Below are positions 16,325 through 25,219 of a DNA stretch of 64,000 nucleotides, piece after piece. The translations under genes and the position numbers were made by a program. Each line of letters opens with the position of its first letter. Within the stretch, counting starts at the first letter, position 1. A model generated the notes under the pieces. It made no database searches. It was not told the origin of the DNA and was given only the letters and a program-made list of their open reading frames with translations. The stretch comes from Hungatella effluvii (GTDB taxonomy: Bacteria; Bacillota; Clostridia; Lachnospirales; Lachnospiraceae): NCBI RefSeq assembly GCF_003201875.1, contig NZ_QJKD01000003.1, positions 248,001 to 312,000 on the forward strand, in the 5' to 3' direction.

Positions 16325-18496
16325 CTACATCACCCCGGTTTCCTCCAACTTGCGCTCGAAGAAATCGTTCATCCTGATCACCTGTTTTCGCAGAACCACG
16401 CCCACAAACAGGGAGATGGGCAGATATAAGAGAACCTTTGCCATATCCTCGCGGTAGGCATTTCCGTAGATACCGCCGACGCACTCCCTCATGGCGTTAA
16501 TGGCGTGTGTAAACGGCAGCATCGGATTGACCATACGGAAGAAATGCGGCGTCACCTCGATAGGGAAGGTTCCCCCTGCGCCGGCCACCTGAATAACGAG
16601 CAGGACGACCGCCAGGGCCTTCCCCACATCGCCGAAGGAGATGGTGAGCGTGTAGATGATATTGACAAACACCACGCTCGCCAGAACCGCCGCCAGCACG
16701 AATTTCGCCGGCTCCAGGCACTGGATCTTCAGCAGGCAGAGGTCTCCCAGCGCCACGATAAGCGCCTGCGCCACACCGAACACCATGAAAATGAAGTACC
16801 TTCCAAAGTATTTTTCATACGCCTTTCCGCCATGAATTTTCTCGTCCTCCACGACGCGGCACTTCAAAACAGCCACCAGGACCAGACCGCCCACCCATAT
16901 GGCGAGAATCGTGTAAAATGGTGTCATGGCCGAACCGTAATTTTCAATGGGATAAATCTGATTTTCCTCCAGATTCACCGGGGATGACAGGAAATCCCCC
17001 ATGGTCTCCGGATCATTTTTCATGATCTCCACAATCTTGGCCAGCCGCTCGCTTTCCTCCACGGATTCCACCTCATCGATGATGCGGTCCAGTTTTTCCT
17101 CACCGGCCGCGATCATGGACTCAGTCTGGTCCAGCGTCTCGATCAGACTGTCAAAGGAACCCGTGGTCTGAGTCAGGGTACCGTCAATCTGCGGCAGAAG
17201 TCCGTTGATGCCGACTGCGTAATCGGACGCAGCGGAAATGCTGTCATAAAGACTGTCCAGTCCTGCCGTCAGGGCCGGTTTCACCTGGCTGTGATATTGA
17301 TCCGTAATCCGCGACCCCTGATCCATCATCTCATCCAGTGATTTCCTGATCTCCTGTCTGGCGTCCTCCGGAAGCTTCCCCGTCCTTAAGACCGTGTCCT
17401 CCGCCGTCTCTATCATATGTATCATATTTTTCTGCCTGTCGATCTGGCTGGTAATCATATCGGACAGCACTCCCAGAACCTTTCCCGGTCCGGGAATCTT
17501 CTCCTTTAAATTGTTCACCAGATCGAAAAGCTTCTGGTTCACATTCAGCAGTGTATTTAATACGTCAGAGGCCTTGTTTAATTCCCCTGCTGCCGCGTTC
17601 GTATCGCGGTCCCAGCGGTCAATAGCATCGCGGACCGAGCGGTCCACAGAGTCCATCAGGCCATCTTCGATGTCCAGTACATTTCCCACGCTGTCCGTCA
17701 TGGTGTCGGACAAATCCTCTGAAGTGCGGATGAGACGGCTGGCCTCCGCTCCCGTGTCCTGCCCCGACTTAAGCAGCTCCTTGGAATCCGGAAGCATTGC
17801 CTGAACACTGCTTAAAAGACCTTTTCCCGCGGTCAGAGACGATTTTAATGCGCCGACCGAGCTGCCCATCAGAACCAGGTCATTTCTGGCATCCTTCATG
17901 GAGGACACCATCTCATCCGCCAGATCCTCCGTCTTCCCTTCCACCGTACCGTAGGTGACGTGAAATGCTTTTCCCAGTGCTTCAGAGGAAGCGCTGATCA
18001 GGGATTCATTCACCTGCTGCTGGATGGTGCTGACGCCCTTATCCGTTATTTTCGTGGCAATTGCATTTTTCTTTTCATTCACATAGTACTGAAGCGTCGG
18101 CTTCTGAACGTTCGACGTAAAGATGCTGGCCGTCTTCTCGCTGAAGTCCTCCGGAATGATGACACAGGCATAATAACGGCCCGCCTTCACGCCCTCCACC
18201 GCCTGTTCCTCATCCACAAACTGCCATCCAATCTGATCATTTTCATGGAGATTGGAAATAATCATGTCACCGATGTTTACGGTGGTGTCCAGCTGTTCGA
18301 TCCGTGTTCCCTGATCCAGACTGGCCACAGCCACCCGGAGCCCCTTCGTATTGCCGTAAGGATCCCAGTTCGCCGCGATGTTGAACCATGCATACAGCGA
18401 CGGCAGTATCATGATTCCCAGTGCTACGATAACCGCCACCGGATTTTTTCCTATGTTCTTTATATCTCTGAGAAATATGGCCCATATCTGCTTCAT
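16325..18496 (-). CDS. YhgE/Pip family membrane protein
   Basis: The 723-residue protein has an N-terminal membrane helix (ILPSLYAWFNIAANWDPYGN is the family hallmark), a long extracytoplasmic region of about 480 residues with coiled-coil segments, and about five C-terminal membrane helices of the ABC-2 permease type. The family includes phage-infection protein Pip and proteins associated with type VII secretion. No ATPase or secretion gene is adjacent. A GGAGG site precedes ATG 18496. It is convergent with the MFS gene, 23 bases apart. Confidence 0.87.
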   Translation of the reverse strand: MKQIWAIFLRDIKNIGKNPVAVIVALGIMILPSLYAWFNIAANWDPYGNTKGLRVAVASLDQGTRIEQLDTTVNIGDMIISNLHENDQIGWQFVDEEQAVEGVKAGRYYACVIIPEDFSEKTASIFTSNVQKPTLQYYVNEKKNAIATKITDKGVSTIQQQVNESLISASSEALGKAFHVTYGTVEGKTEDLADEMVSSMKDARNDLVLMGSSVGALKSSLTAGKGLLSSVQAMLPDSKELLKSGQDTGAEASRLIRTSEDLSDTMTDSVGNVLDIEDGLMDSVDRSVRDAIDRWDRDTNAAAGELNKASDVLNTLLNVNQKLFDLVNNLKEKIPGPGKVLGVLSDMITSQIDRQKNMIHMIETAEDTVLRTGKLPEDARQEIRKSLDEMMDQGSRITDQYHSQVKPALTAGLDSLYDSISAASDYAVGINGLLPQIDGTLTQTTGSFDSLIETLDQTESMIAAGEEKLDRIIDEVESVEESERLAKIVEIMKNDPETMGDFLSSPVNLEENQIYPIENYGSAMTPFYTILAIWVGGLVLVAVLKCRVVEDEKIHGGKAYEKYFGRYFIFMVFGVAQALIVALGDLCLLKIQCLEPAKFVLAAVLASVVFVNIIYTLTISFGDVGKALAVVLLVIQVAGAGGTFPIEVTPHFFRMVNPMLPFTHAINAMRECVGGIYGNAYREDMAKVLLYLPISLFVGVVLRKQVIRMNDFFERKLEETGVM

Positions 18497-18622
18497 CTTT
18501 CCAAGCCTCCTTGTTTTGCCCTGAAGTGTGTTTAGAAGTGTGTTTATCTTTTTAAACGTAATGGATTATAGCGGTGTGGAATTTAAAAGTCAATAGGCAG
18601 ATTGGGGGATGTGTCGTATTCC

Positions 18623-18889
18623 GTTACCATTCACGGCCCCGTCTGTCCGGCCTGCTCCCACTGGTTACGCGGCCTTTCCAGTTCCGGTTTCGGGGATAAG
18701 CACTTCTAAACGTGCAGAATTTTTCTAAAAACCAGGGGAAATCCCCAAACTCGCTGCGCTCAAACAGGTGAGGATTTCCCCTGAACGAAAAACTCTGCGC
18801 GTTAAGAATTGCTAATCTCCTGCAAAGTCACAGGAAAGGCCACGTAACCAGTGGGAGCAGGCCGGACAGACGGGGCCGTGAATGGTAAC
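18623..18889. mobile_element. Foldback mobile element, copy 1 (267 bp)
   Basis: The element starts GTTACC and ends GGTAAC. Its outer 57-nt arms (18623-18679 and 18833-18889) are complementary at 56 of 57 positions, and the conserved core between them is itself partly palindromic. It is flanked by CGTATTCC (18615-18622) and TGTATTCC (18890-18897), an 8-bp target duplication with one change. It has no coding capacity. It sits between the 5' end of the YhgE/Pip gene and the next transcript. The family link (GTAA-type ends, 8-bp duplication) is to IS66-like mobilisation, by inference. Confidence 0.85.
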
Positions 18890-18921
18890 TGTATTCCTGT
18901 TTCAGAAGAAAATCGTAGAAG

Positions 18922-18968
18922 AAAAAAATCCCCGCCGCACATTCCGATCTGCGCGGCGGAGATTCTTT
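18922..18968 (-). terminator. Terminator of the Cys-hexapeptide gene
   Basis: The stem AATCCCCGCCGC / GCGGCGGAGATT has an A run before it, which is a T run on the minus strand, downstream of the gene ending at 19092. Confidence 0.75.
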
Positions 18969-19091
18969 TCTCTGCTTTTTTATCTGCTTTTTATTTCTGT
19001 TTATGTATCATTTTTCTTTTTATTCTATTCGTTCTAACGCTGTTTTTCTTCCGTAGTCACACCATGAATCAGAGCGTGTTTAAAAAGTGCT

Positions 19092-19526
19092 CTAACGCAT
19101 CATCATGAAAGGAAAATTCTGTCCGTTCATGCCGCTGTTCTGATTTCCGCCGCAGCTCTGGCCGCTGGTGCAGTTCTGGTTGCCGGAGCAGCTCTGACCG
19201 AAGCCGCAGGATCCGTTATCTGCACAACCCTGACCGTAGCCGCAGGATCCGTTGTCCGCACATCCCTGGCCGTAACCGCAGGATCCATTACCCGCTAAGT
19301 TCTGACCGAGACCGCAGCCCAAGCTGCCTCTGCTGCCCGTACCCGCGCCCAGCTGATTTAACATATTTGCCAAATTGCCGGTCTGTCCGCTGCAGTTAGT
19401 CATATAACCATTCATACCATTGCCGCCTCCAACTACCTGAAAGGTCGCTGCGTGAGCCGTCATCGGTACACTGGCGATGCTCAGTGCGGTTGCTGCTGCC
19501 AGAACATATAATGGTAACTTTCTCAT
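19092..19526 (-). CDS. Secreted cysteine hexapeptide-repeat protein
   Basis: The 144-residue protein has a clear signal peptide (cleavage after AHA, residue 26). From Cys71 it consists of about ten consecutive hexapeptides with Cys in first position, such as CGYGQG and CADNGS, alternating; one unit has Leu instead of Cys. The rest is Gly, Asn, Gln and Ser. It ends NGQNFPFMMMR. Regular Cys every six residues could form a disulfide-linked or metal-binding rod at the cell surface or in the spore. I do not recognise a family. AAGGAGG precedes the start and the gene is monocistronic. Confidence 0.75.
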   Translation of the reverse strand: MRKLPLYVLAAATALSIASVPMTAHAATFQVVGGGNGMNGYMTNCSGQTGNLANMLNQLGAGTGSRGSLGCGLGQNLAGNGSCGYGQGCADNGSCGYGQGCADNGSCGFGQSCSGNQNCTSGQSCGGNQNSGMNGQNFPFMMMR

Positions 19527-19634
19527 GATAAAGTCCTCCTTGTATATTACAAAATTGTTACATTTCTGTTACAAAATGTATCATAACATACCGGTACCTC
19601 TTTATCACTAGGAGAAAAATGGCAATTTCCCCGC

Positions 19635-20513
19635 TTACTCTGCCAGTTCCAGTTCATCCATGGCGAGCTTTAAGGCTCCCATAATTCCCTGATTATCATT
19701 CAGGCTTGGAAGAACAATGTAGCTGTCCAAATCCTCCAGTTCCTTTGTCTGGATATAGCCGTTTAGCTGGCGTTTCACTTCTTCTCTCACCAACGGCATC
19801 ATGTGCTCCTGATGCATAACGCCTCCGCCCAGAATAATTCTTTGAGGAGACAGAATCACGATGTAGTCCACGATGGCCTGGCCGATGTAGAAGGCCTCCA
19901 TCTCCCATACTTCCTTCCTGTCTGCAAGCTCGATTCCTTTCTTGCCCCAGCGCTCTTCAATGGCTGGTCCCGCAGCCAGACCTTCCAGACAGTTTCTGTG
20001 ATACGGGCATTTTCCCGCATACGTGTCGTCCGGATGTTTTGCTAAAAGCACATGGCCGCCTTCCGGATGAAGCATGCCGTGAAGCAGCTTTCCGTTGGAA
20101 ATGATTCCGGCGCCCACTCCGGTTCCGATGGTAAAGTACACGCTGTTTTCCAGCCCCTTTGTGATGCCCCAGGTCGCCTCACCCAGCGCAGAACCGTTCA
20201 CATCCGTGTCGAAGCCAACCGGTACACCCAGCGCCTCCTGGAACGCGCCTACTATATTATAATTGGCCCATTTAAGCTTTGGTGTCGTGGTAATGTATCC
20301 GTAGGTCTCCGACTTTCTGTTTAAATCGATCGGACCGAAACAGCCGATTCCCAGCGCTTCGATCTCCTTGTCCTTAAAATATGCAATCAGCTTCGGCATC
20401 GTAATCTCCGGTGTCTCCGTCGGAATCGAAACCCGCTCAAATATCTCACCCTGTTCGTTGCCGATGGCACAAACCATCTTAGTCCCGCCTGCCTCTAATG
20501 CTCCAAGTCTCAT
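19635..20513 (-). CDS. ROK-family fructokinase
   Basis: The 292-residue protein has the ROK phosphate motif LEAGGTKMVCA at its start, DTDVNGSALGEATWG with the catalytic Asp, FTIGTGVGAGII, and a zinc-binding segment GGHVLLAKHPDDTYAGKCPY followed by HRNCLEG. It phosphorylates fructose (possibly other hexoses) in the cytoplasm using ATP; the form with LEAGGTK is typical of ScrK/GmuE fructokinases. It follows manA on the same strand by 59 bases, so fructose-6-P and mannose-6-P metabolism are linked in one operon. Confidence 0.88.
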   Translation of the reverse strand: MRLGALEAGGTKMVCAIGNEQGEIFERVSIPTETPEITMPKLIAYFKDKEIEALGIGCFGPIDLNRKSETYGYITTTPKLKWANYNIVGAFQEALGVPVGFDTDVNGSALGEATWGITKGLENSVYFTIGTGVGAGIISNGKLLHGMLHPEGGHVLLAKHPDDTYAGKCPYHRNCLEGLAAGPAIEERWGKKGIELADRKEVWEMEAFYIGQAIVDYIVILSPQRIILGGGVMHQEHMMPLVREEVKRQLNGYIQTKELEDLDSYIVLPSLNDNQGIMGALKLAMDELELAE

Positions 20514-20572
20514 TTCATTACTCCTCCTGTCTGTATTCTTCCTTTATCTGAATCCCGATGTGCCGCAGCTTC

Positions 20573-21517
20573 CTACAGAGTCCCTGACTCCGGATTGGAA
20601 CAGATCACCGACATCTTTCCTTCAAATCTCAATTCTCCCGCTCCTGCCGGAACGATAAAATGCTGTCCCGTCTCCAGCGGAATTCCGTTTACATAGCCTT
20701 TGCCGCTGATCACGCTGACATTGGCAAAAAACCGGCTGAATTCCCTGGTAAACACGCCGTCGATCTCATACTTGTCCACAGAATAGAACGGACACGTAAT
20801 GAGGTGCGTGTGCACAGCCCCCGGTATCTTTTCCGTAAAGGTATCACAGAAGGCCTCTTTAAACGGCGCCTCGATGGTCGCAATGCTCTGTTCCACGTGC
20901 AGCTGCCTCGGTTTTCCATCGGACAGTCTGTCATAGTCGTAGACACGGTATGTAATATCGCTGCTCTGCTGGGTCTCCAGAATCAGAGTCCCGCCCTTGA
21001 TGGCATGGACACATCCCGGATTGATCTGGAAGAAGTCGCCCTTCTTCACCGGGACCTTGCGGATAAATTCGTCCCACTGATGGCCGCGGATCATGGCTTC
21101 CATCTCCTCATGGCTCCCTGCATGGTGGCCGATGACAATCTCCGTCCCCGGGTCACAGTCCAGAATATACCAGCACTCTGTCTTTCCCAGCGATCCGTCC
21201 TCATGAACCTTCGCATACTCGTCATCCGGATGGACCTGAATGCTTAAATCCGCCTTTGCATCAATAATCTTGACGAGAAGAGGGAACTGATCTCCCGGAT
21301 AATTTCCAAAAAGCTCCGGCTTCTCTTCCCACAGGCTGCTCAGCAGCCGTCCGTCATACATACCGCCGGCGATCCGGCAGTCTCCATTCTTGTGGGCGCT
21401 CACAGCCCAGCATTCGCCTGTCGTATCACTTGGAATCTCATAGCCGAACACGTCGCGAAGCTTCGTGCCCCCCCATATTGCTTCCTTGAACACAGGCTCC
21501 ATAAACAGCAGTTCCAT
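20573..21517 (-). CDS. manA: Mannose-6-phosphate isomerase, class I
   Basis: The 314-residue cupin enzyme has the zinc ligands in SIQVHPDDEYA and LGKTECWYIL, the third site in FFQINPGCVHAIKGGTLILE, and the downstream QQSSDITYRVYDYDR block. It interconverts mannose-6-P and fructose-6-P. Length matches the short Firmicute ManA form. It is the first gene of a two-gene operon with fructokinase. The mobile element copy 2 lies 120 bases upstream of its start. Confidence 0.92.
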   Translation of the reverse strand: MELLFMEPVFKEAIWGGTKLRDVFGYEIPSDTTGECWAVSAHKNGDCRIAGGMYDGRLLSSLWEEKPELFGNYPGDQFPLLVKIIDAKADLSIQVHPDDEYAKVHEDGSLGKTECWYILDCDPGTEIVIGHHAGSHEEMEAMIRGHQWDEFIRKVPVKKGDFFQINPGCVHAIKGGTLILETQQSSDITYRVYDYDRLSDGKPRQLHVEQSIATIEAPFKEAFCDTFTEKIPGAVHTHLITCPFYSVDKYEIDGVFTREFSRFFANVSVISGKGYVNGIPLETGQHFIVPAGAGELRFEGKMSVICSNPESGTL

Positions 21518-21637
21518 ATGTTTTCCTCCTTATTATGACTCATTATACCACCCCTCAATGGTGTCTGTCATAGTACCATTTTACTCGAATAAAGGAAAAA
21601 GGGAAAGAGGAAATTTCAAATATCGTGAAGGAATTGC

Positions 21638-21927
21638 GTTACAGTTTACTCCCCACCAGGGGCACCGCAGTCTGGTTCGGCCGTGCAGGCTTCCTCAGCC
21701 TTTCCAGTTCCGGTTTCGGGCATAAGAAGTTCTAAACGTGCAGAATTTTTCTAAAAACCAGGTAAAATTCCCAAACTCGCTGCGCTCAGACAGGTGGGAA
21801 TTTCACCTGAACGAAAAATTTTGCGCGTCAAGAACTTCTAAATACCCTGCAAAGTCACTGGAAAAGCTGAGGAAGCCTGCACGGCCGAACCGGACCGCGG
21901 TGCCCCTGGTGGGGAGTAAACTGTAAC
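21638..21927. mobile_element. Foldback mobile element, copy 2 (290 bp)
   Basis: It begins GTTACAGTTTAC and ends GTAAACTGTAAC. The arms of about 68 nt pair with only three wobble-type exceptions. A perfect 8-bp target duplication GGAATTGC flanks it (21630-21637 and 21928-21935). The right duplication includes the first two bases of the neighbouring shorter element at 21934, so copy 2 inserted at the left edge of that element. The core is shared with copies 1, 3 and 4 and in the same orientation. Confidence 0.9.
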
Positions 21928-21933
21928 GGAATT

Positions 21934-22084
21934 GCAACAGTTCAGACGGCTCATCTTCTTGACCGAAAAATCCGGTCAAGAAGCATCGGATATCCATCCG
22001 ATGTAAAAATCAGTGCAAAAACGGTCTTATAAGCAAGCTTAACGCCCGCCTTTGCACTGATTTTTCCGCCGTCTGAACTGTTAC
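21934..22084. mobile_element. Short multi-hairpin foldback element (151 bp)
   Basis: Outer ends GCAACAGTTCAGACGG and CCGTCTGAACTGTTAC pair, and the ends match those of the longer elements. Inside are three further perfect hairpins: 21955-21965 with 21973-21983, 21984-21991 with 21996-22003, and 22005-22019 with 22051-22065, giving a branched structure. Original flanks are AAGGAATT (now at 21628-21635, displaced by copy 2) and AAGAAATT (22085-22092), 7 of 8 identical. It has no coding capacity. Confidence 0.75.
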
Positions 22085-22098
22085 AAGAAATTGACAAA

Positions 22099-22134
22099 TA
22101 AGGTACGCAGCCCCTGGCGGGATTGCGTACCTTA
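22099..22134 (-). terminator. Probable terminator of the discoidin-like gene
   Basis: TAAGGTACGCA pairs with TGCGTACCTTA directly downstream of the minus-strand gene ending at 22172. The T run is weak. Confidence 0.55.
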
Positions 22135-22171
22135 TATTTGCACTTCATTTTCTCCTGCTTATTGCAGCCTC

Positions 22172-22957
22172 TTACTTCCCGTAAACTTCAATCTGCGTCA
22201 GCGCCGGGAACGGAGACGGATCATCCGCCTTGATCAAATTGCTGAGTTTCATCCAGGTAATTCCCTTTTTCTCAATTCTGAACTCATGAGGCTTCACGCT
22301 CTTTTCCATATCCACCACTTCCGTGGTGCCGTCGGAAAAGGTAAATGTCGCCTTTACCCACCAGTTATCATGAGGGAAATCGGCTCTCGTGACGAGAACA
22401 ATCCTGTCAAAATCTACGGGGCGGCCGAATTCCAGGGTCATCTCCGCATCATCCTGACGGTTAATTCCCCAGGACTCATACGGCCATTCACCGTGAGATT
22501 CGTTGGAAACCACGCCGTCAATGGCATTGCGCGCTGCGAACACCGCTTCGCCGCGTGTCTCCACATTCGCATACACATGGGGATAACATCCCGGATCGCC
22601 GTGCTGATCCATCACGTTCTTCGCAAGATTGCGGTAAGCCGCGGTCTCATACGCCTCTGCTGTTCTCATGGTCAGATAGTGTTTCTCCCCGGCAAATGAT
22701 TTGGGATTATAGGAAACCTTCTTCTCATCAAATGGGATCCCATAAACCACTTCCGGCTTCGTGATATAAACAAGCGCCTCGTCCATGGTGTCATCCACAC
22801 GAACCACGTAGTGCTGGTTCACTGCGTCTGTCGTAAATGTGATGGTATCTCCTTCGCAGTACGCTCCCTCGTAAAGGAGAACGGCCCGTTCCTCACCGCA
22901 GACAGAGCTTTTTACCGCGCCATTTTCATCTTTTATGGTAATCGATACTTTCGCCAT
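22172..22957 (-). CDS. Discoidin (F5/8 type C)-like carbohydrate-associated protein
   Basis: The 261-residue cytoplasmic protein (no signal peptide) has a C-terminal region resembling an F5/8 type C or galactose-binding-like jelly roll: ARNAIDGVVSNESHGEWPYE, WGINRQDDAEMTLEFGRPVD, FDRIVLVTRADFPHDNWW and a final LTQIEVYG. The N-terminal 90 residues are a separate beta-rich part. It starts three bases after the GntR gene and is in a sugar-acid cluster with gluconate 5-dehydrogenase. Its role is unknown; binding of a sugar or catabolic intermediate is a guess from fold and context. Confidence 0.65.
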   Translation of the reverse strand: MAKVSITIKDENGAVKSSVCGEERAVLLYEGAYCEGDTITFTTDAVNQHYVVRVDDTMDEALVYITKPEVVYGIPFDEKKVSYNPKSFAGEKHYLTMRTAEAYETAAYRNLAKNVMDQHGDPGCYPHVYANVETRGEAVFAARNAIDGVVSNESHGEWPYESWGINRQDDAEMTLEFGRPVDFDRIVLVTRADFPHDNWWVKATFTFSDGTTEVVDMEKSVKPHEFRIEKKGITWMKLSNLIKADDPSPFPALTQIEVYGK

Positions 22958-22960
22958 CGT

Positions 22961-23653
22961 CTATTCCTCCTGTTCAAAATAATCTTTATATTCCACATCG
23001 ATCTGGTGTTTCATGCGTTTCATGCTGTAATAGAGATGTTCCTTCAGGGAACGCTCCAGCCCGGCAATATCCTTTTTCTCCAGCAGCTCAAAGAGCTCCG
23101 TATGCTCCCGTATGATCCTGGTAAAATCCGTCTCTGTTACGAAATCCAGCATACGGAACCGGGTATAGTGAAGCTGCTGCGCCTGAATCATATCCCAGAG
23201 CTTCATCTTGTCCGTGGCCCGGAACCAGATGGCGTGCATCTCCGCATCCATGCGGTAGAACTGTTCCGGTTCGAATCCCTTTTCCTGAATGAGGGCCTGC
23301 TGCTTTCTGATCATATAGCGGACCTCCTCCATCCACAGCGGAGTCGCAATGTCCACAAAATCCCGCATGACCATGGTCTCCACAGCCACACGCATATAGA
23401 TCATCTGTTTGATATTGCTCAAATTTAAAAGCGTTACCTGAGTGCCGGAATAGGGCACGGAAATGACGAACCCCTGCTCCTGCAGTCTTCTGACCGCTTC
23501 TCTCACAGGCGTCCTCGAAACGCCGAAACGCTCGCAGATCTCATTCTCACTGATCATCTGCCCCGGTTTCAGCTCCAGGTCCAGTATCTCCCGCTTTAAC
23601 GTCTCAAAAACGAGCTCCCCGCGGTTTTTATAGGCTTTCGTCTTCTCTTCCAT
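22961..23653 (-). CDS. GntR-family (FadR/FCD) transcriptional regulator
   Basis: The 230-residue protein has an N-terminal GntR winged helix (residues 8-75: LKREILDLELKPGQMISENE, then CERFGVSRTPVREAVRRLQE) and a C-terminal FCD domain with DAEMHAIWF as part of the metal-binding triad. Such proteins sense sugar acids or other carboxylates. It lies between the gluconate 5-dehydrogenase gene and the discoidin-like gene on the same strand and probably controls them through TTGTATACAA sites upstream of the dehydrogenase. Confidence 0.88.
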   Translation of the reverse strand: MEEKTKAYKNRGELVFETLKREILDLELKPGQMISENEICERFGVSRTPVREAVRRLQEQGFVISVPYSGTQVTLLNLSNIKQMIYMRVAVETMVMRDFVDIATPLWMEEVRYMIRKQQALIQEKGFEPEQFYRMDAEMHAIWFRATDKMKLWDMIQAQQLHYTRFRMLDFVTETDFTRIIREHTELFELLEKKDIAGLERSLKEHLYYSMKRMKHQIDVEYKDYFEQEE

Positions 23654-23845
23654 GGCACCTCTCCGTCATCATTTCTAAAAAACATGCCATGAGCTCTGCC
23701 GGAAACAGAATCATGGCATGAATATTCGTTCTTTTATAACCAGGCTTAAGTACACCGGGTGCTCATAGTATAGCATAACCTTTCTTTGCGGTCAATTGTC
23801 GGCTATGCAGCATTACAGTTCCCGCCGGTCCCTGTTTCCAGTCAT

Positions 23846-24658
23846 TTACTGCGGCTGCTTGCCGATATAAGCCAGGATACCGCCGTCTACGTAGAGAACG
23901 TGTCCGTTGATGAAATCAGATGCATCGGAAGCTAAGAATACTGCCGGTGCAGCAAGGTCTTCCGCTTCTCCCCAGCGTCCTGCCGGTGTCTTGGAAATGA
24001 TAAACTGGTCAAATGGATGTCTGGAGCCATCCGGCTGTGCCTCACGTAACGGAGCAGTCTGAGGAGTTGCTATGTAACCAGGTCCAATGCCGTTACACTG
24101 AATGTTGAATTCACCGTATTCAGACGCAATATTCCTGGTCAGCATCTTTAAGCCGCCCTTTGCCGCCGCATAAGCGGATACAGTCTCACGTCCAAGCTCA
24201 GACATCATGGAGCAGATGTTGATGATCTTGCCGTGACCCTTCTTGATCATAGACGGAATAACTGCCTTGGATACGATAAATGGAGCATTTAAATCAACGT
24301 CAATCACCTGTCTGAACTGCTCAGCGGTCATATCGCACATCGGGATACGCTTGATAATACCGGCATTGTTCACAAGAATATCAATCACGCCGACTTCGCT
24401 CTCGATACGGGCTACCATCTCATTCACAGCAGCCTCATTGGTTACGTCACATACGTAGCCGTGAGCATCGATTCCCTCTTCTTTATAGGAAGCAATTCCC
24501 TTATCTACTAATTCCTGCTTGATATCGTTAAACACGATCGTTGCGCCGGCTGCAGCCATTCCCTTTGCCATTGCAAAACCAATTCCGTAGGAAGCACCTG
24601 TAATCAGTGCAACTTTTCCGTCCAGCGAAAACTTGTCTGTTAAGTAATCCATGTTCAT
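23846..24658 (-). CDS. Gluconate 5-dehydrogenase-type short-chain dehydrogenase
   Basis: The 270-residue SDR enzyme has the cofactor motif TGASYGIG, NNAG in LVNNAGIIKRIP, the catalytic Ser with SAYAAAKGG (Tyr-x-x-x-Lys), and GPGYIATPQTAPLRE. The IIKRIP and GYIATPQTAPLR segments favour gluconate 5-dehydrogenase (5-keto-D-gluconate reductase); the related 2-deoxy-D-gluconate 3-dehydrogenase KduD is the main alternative. It starts with ATG 24658 behind AAAGGAG, leads the transcript, and is followed by GntR and discoidin-like genes. Confidence 0.82.
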   Translation of the reverse strand: MNMDYLTDKFSLDGKVALITGASYGIGFAMAKGMAAAGATIVFNDIKQELVDKGIASYKEEGIDAHGYVCDVTNEAAVNEMVARIESEVGVIDILVNNAGIIKRIPMCDMTAEQFRQVIDVDLNAPFIVSKAVIPSMIKKGHGKIINICSMMSELGRETVSAYAAAKGGLKMLTRNIASEYGEFNIQCNGIGPGYIATPQTAPLREAQPDGSRHPFDQFIISKTPAGRWGEAEDLAAPAVFLASDASDFINGHVLYVDGGILAYIGKQPQ

Positions 24659-24750
24659 GATTTGTTTCTCCTTTACTTATTTCTTTTTTGGTCTGGTCAG
24701 TTATTCCGTCATCCCGGTCTGTTTTTCTAAATGTATTCAAATCTTTAAAT

Positions 24751-24780
24751 TTGTATACAACCTCAATGACTTGTATATAG
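24751..24780. promoter_or_regulatory. Probable GntR operators upstream of the dehydrogenase
   Basis: The palindrome TTGTATACAA (24751-24760) is followed by TTGTATATAG (24771-24780), with looser matches ATGTATTCAA at 24731 and TGTATTCAG at 24791. Spacing of about 20 bp puts them on the same DNA face. The nearby GntR regulator is the obvious candidate. Confidence 0.55.
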
Positions 24781-24841
24781 ACTAGCACAATGTATTCAGT
24801 TTTACAATGTGCAATATCACCAAACTATATTCCCTTTTTAT

Positions 24842-25055
24842 GTCATTATTTTTTCTTTCCCGGATTATCGGCTCTTGAATACCTGAGTGTGTCTGAAAAT
24901 TGTTTATCGTCAGCTGTAAGTCATACGTTGTGGGAGATTGAGTCCCGATGAAGGAGGCACAGCGGGCTATGCTGACTGAATAGAGGCTCAATATGCTGCG
25001 GAGCGGAGCGGGCAGCGGGTGGAATGGATTTTCAGATATGCGCAGGGAAAACACA
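24842..25055. other. Unassigned intergenic stretch with inverted repeat ends
   Basis: No gene is supported between 24659 and 25219. Within it, TCTGAAAAT near 24895 pairs with ATTTTCAGA near 25028, and inner pairs ATTGAG/CTCAAT and GTCAG/CTGAC can also form on either strand. This could be a small structured RNA or a decayed repeat. No target duplication is seen. Confidence 0.35.
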
Positions 25056-25057
25056 GG

Positions 25058-25107
25058 AAAAAAGCTTCTATGAAACGGCTCATTTCTGCGTTTCATAAAA
25101 GCTTTTC
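25058..25107. terminator. Bidirectional terminator
   Basis: AAAAAGCTTCTATGAAACG pairs with CGTTTCATAAAAGCTTTT. It lies downstream of the coat-like gene on the minus strand. Confidence 0.75.
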
Positions 25108-25219
25108 TGTTTTTGGCTTTTGGCTTTTCTTTTTTCTTTTTACTGTTTACTGTTTCCACCGGCACTCAACGTGCCGGCGGATCTTATCGTGTCAACGAAT
25201 ATCCATTTTTACGAGGTGA

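Noticed and set aside
24782..25165. Minus-strand frame of 127 residues in the gap before the dehydrogenase gene
   Set aside because: It runs through a terminator and promoter region, has no ribosome site and no recognisable protein pattern.
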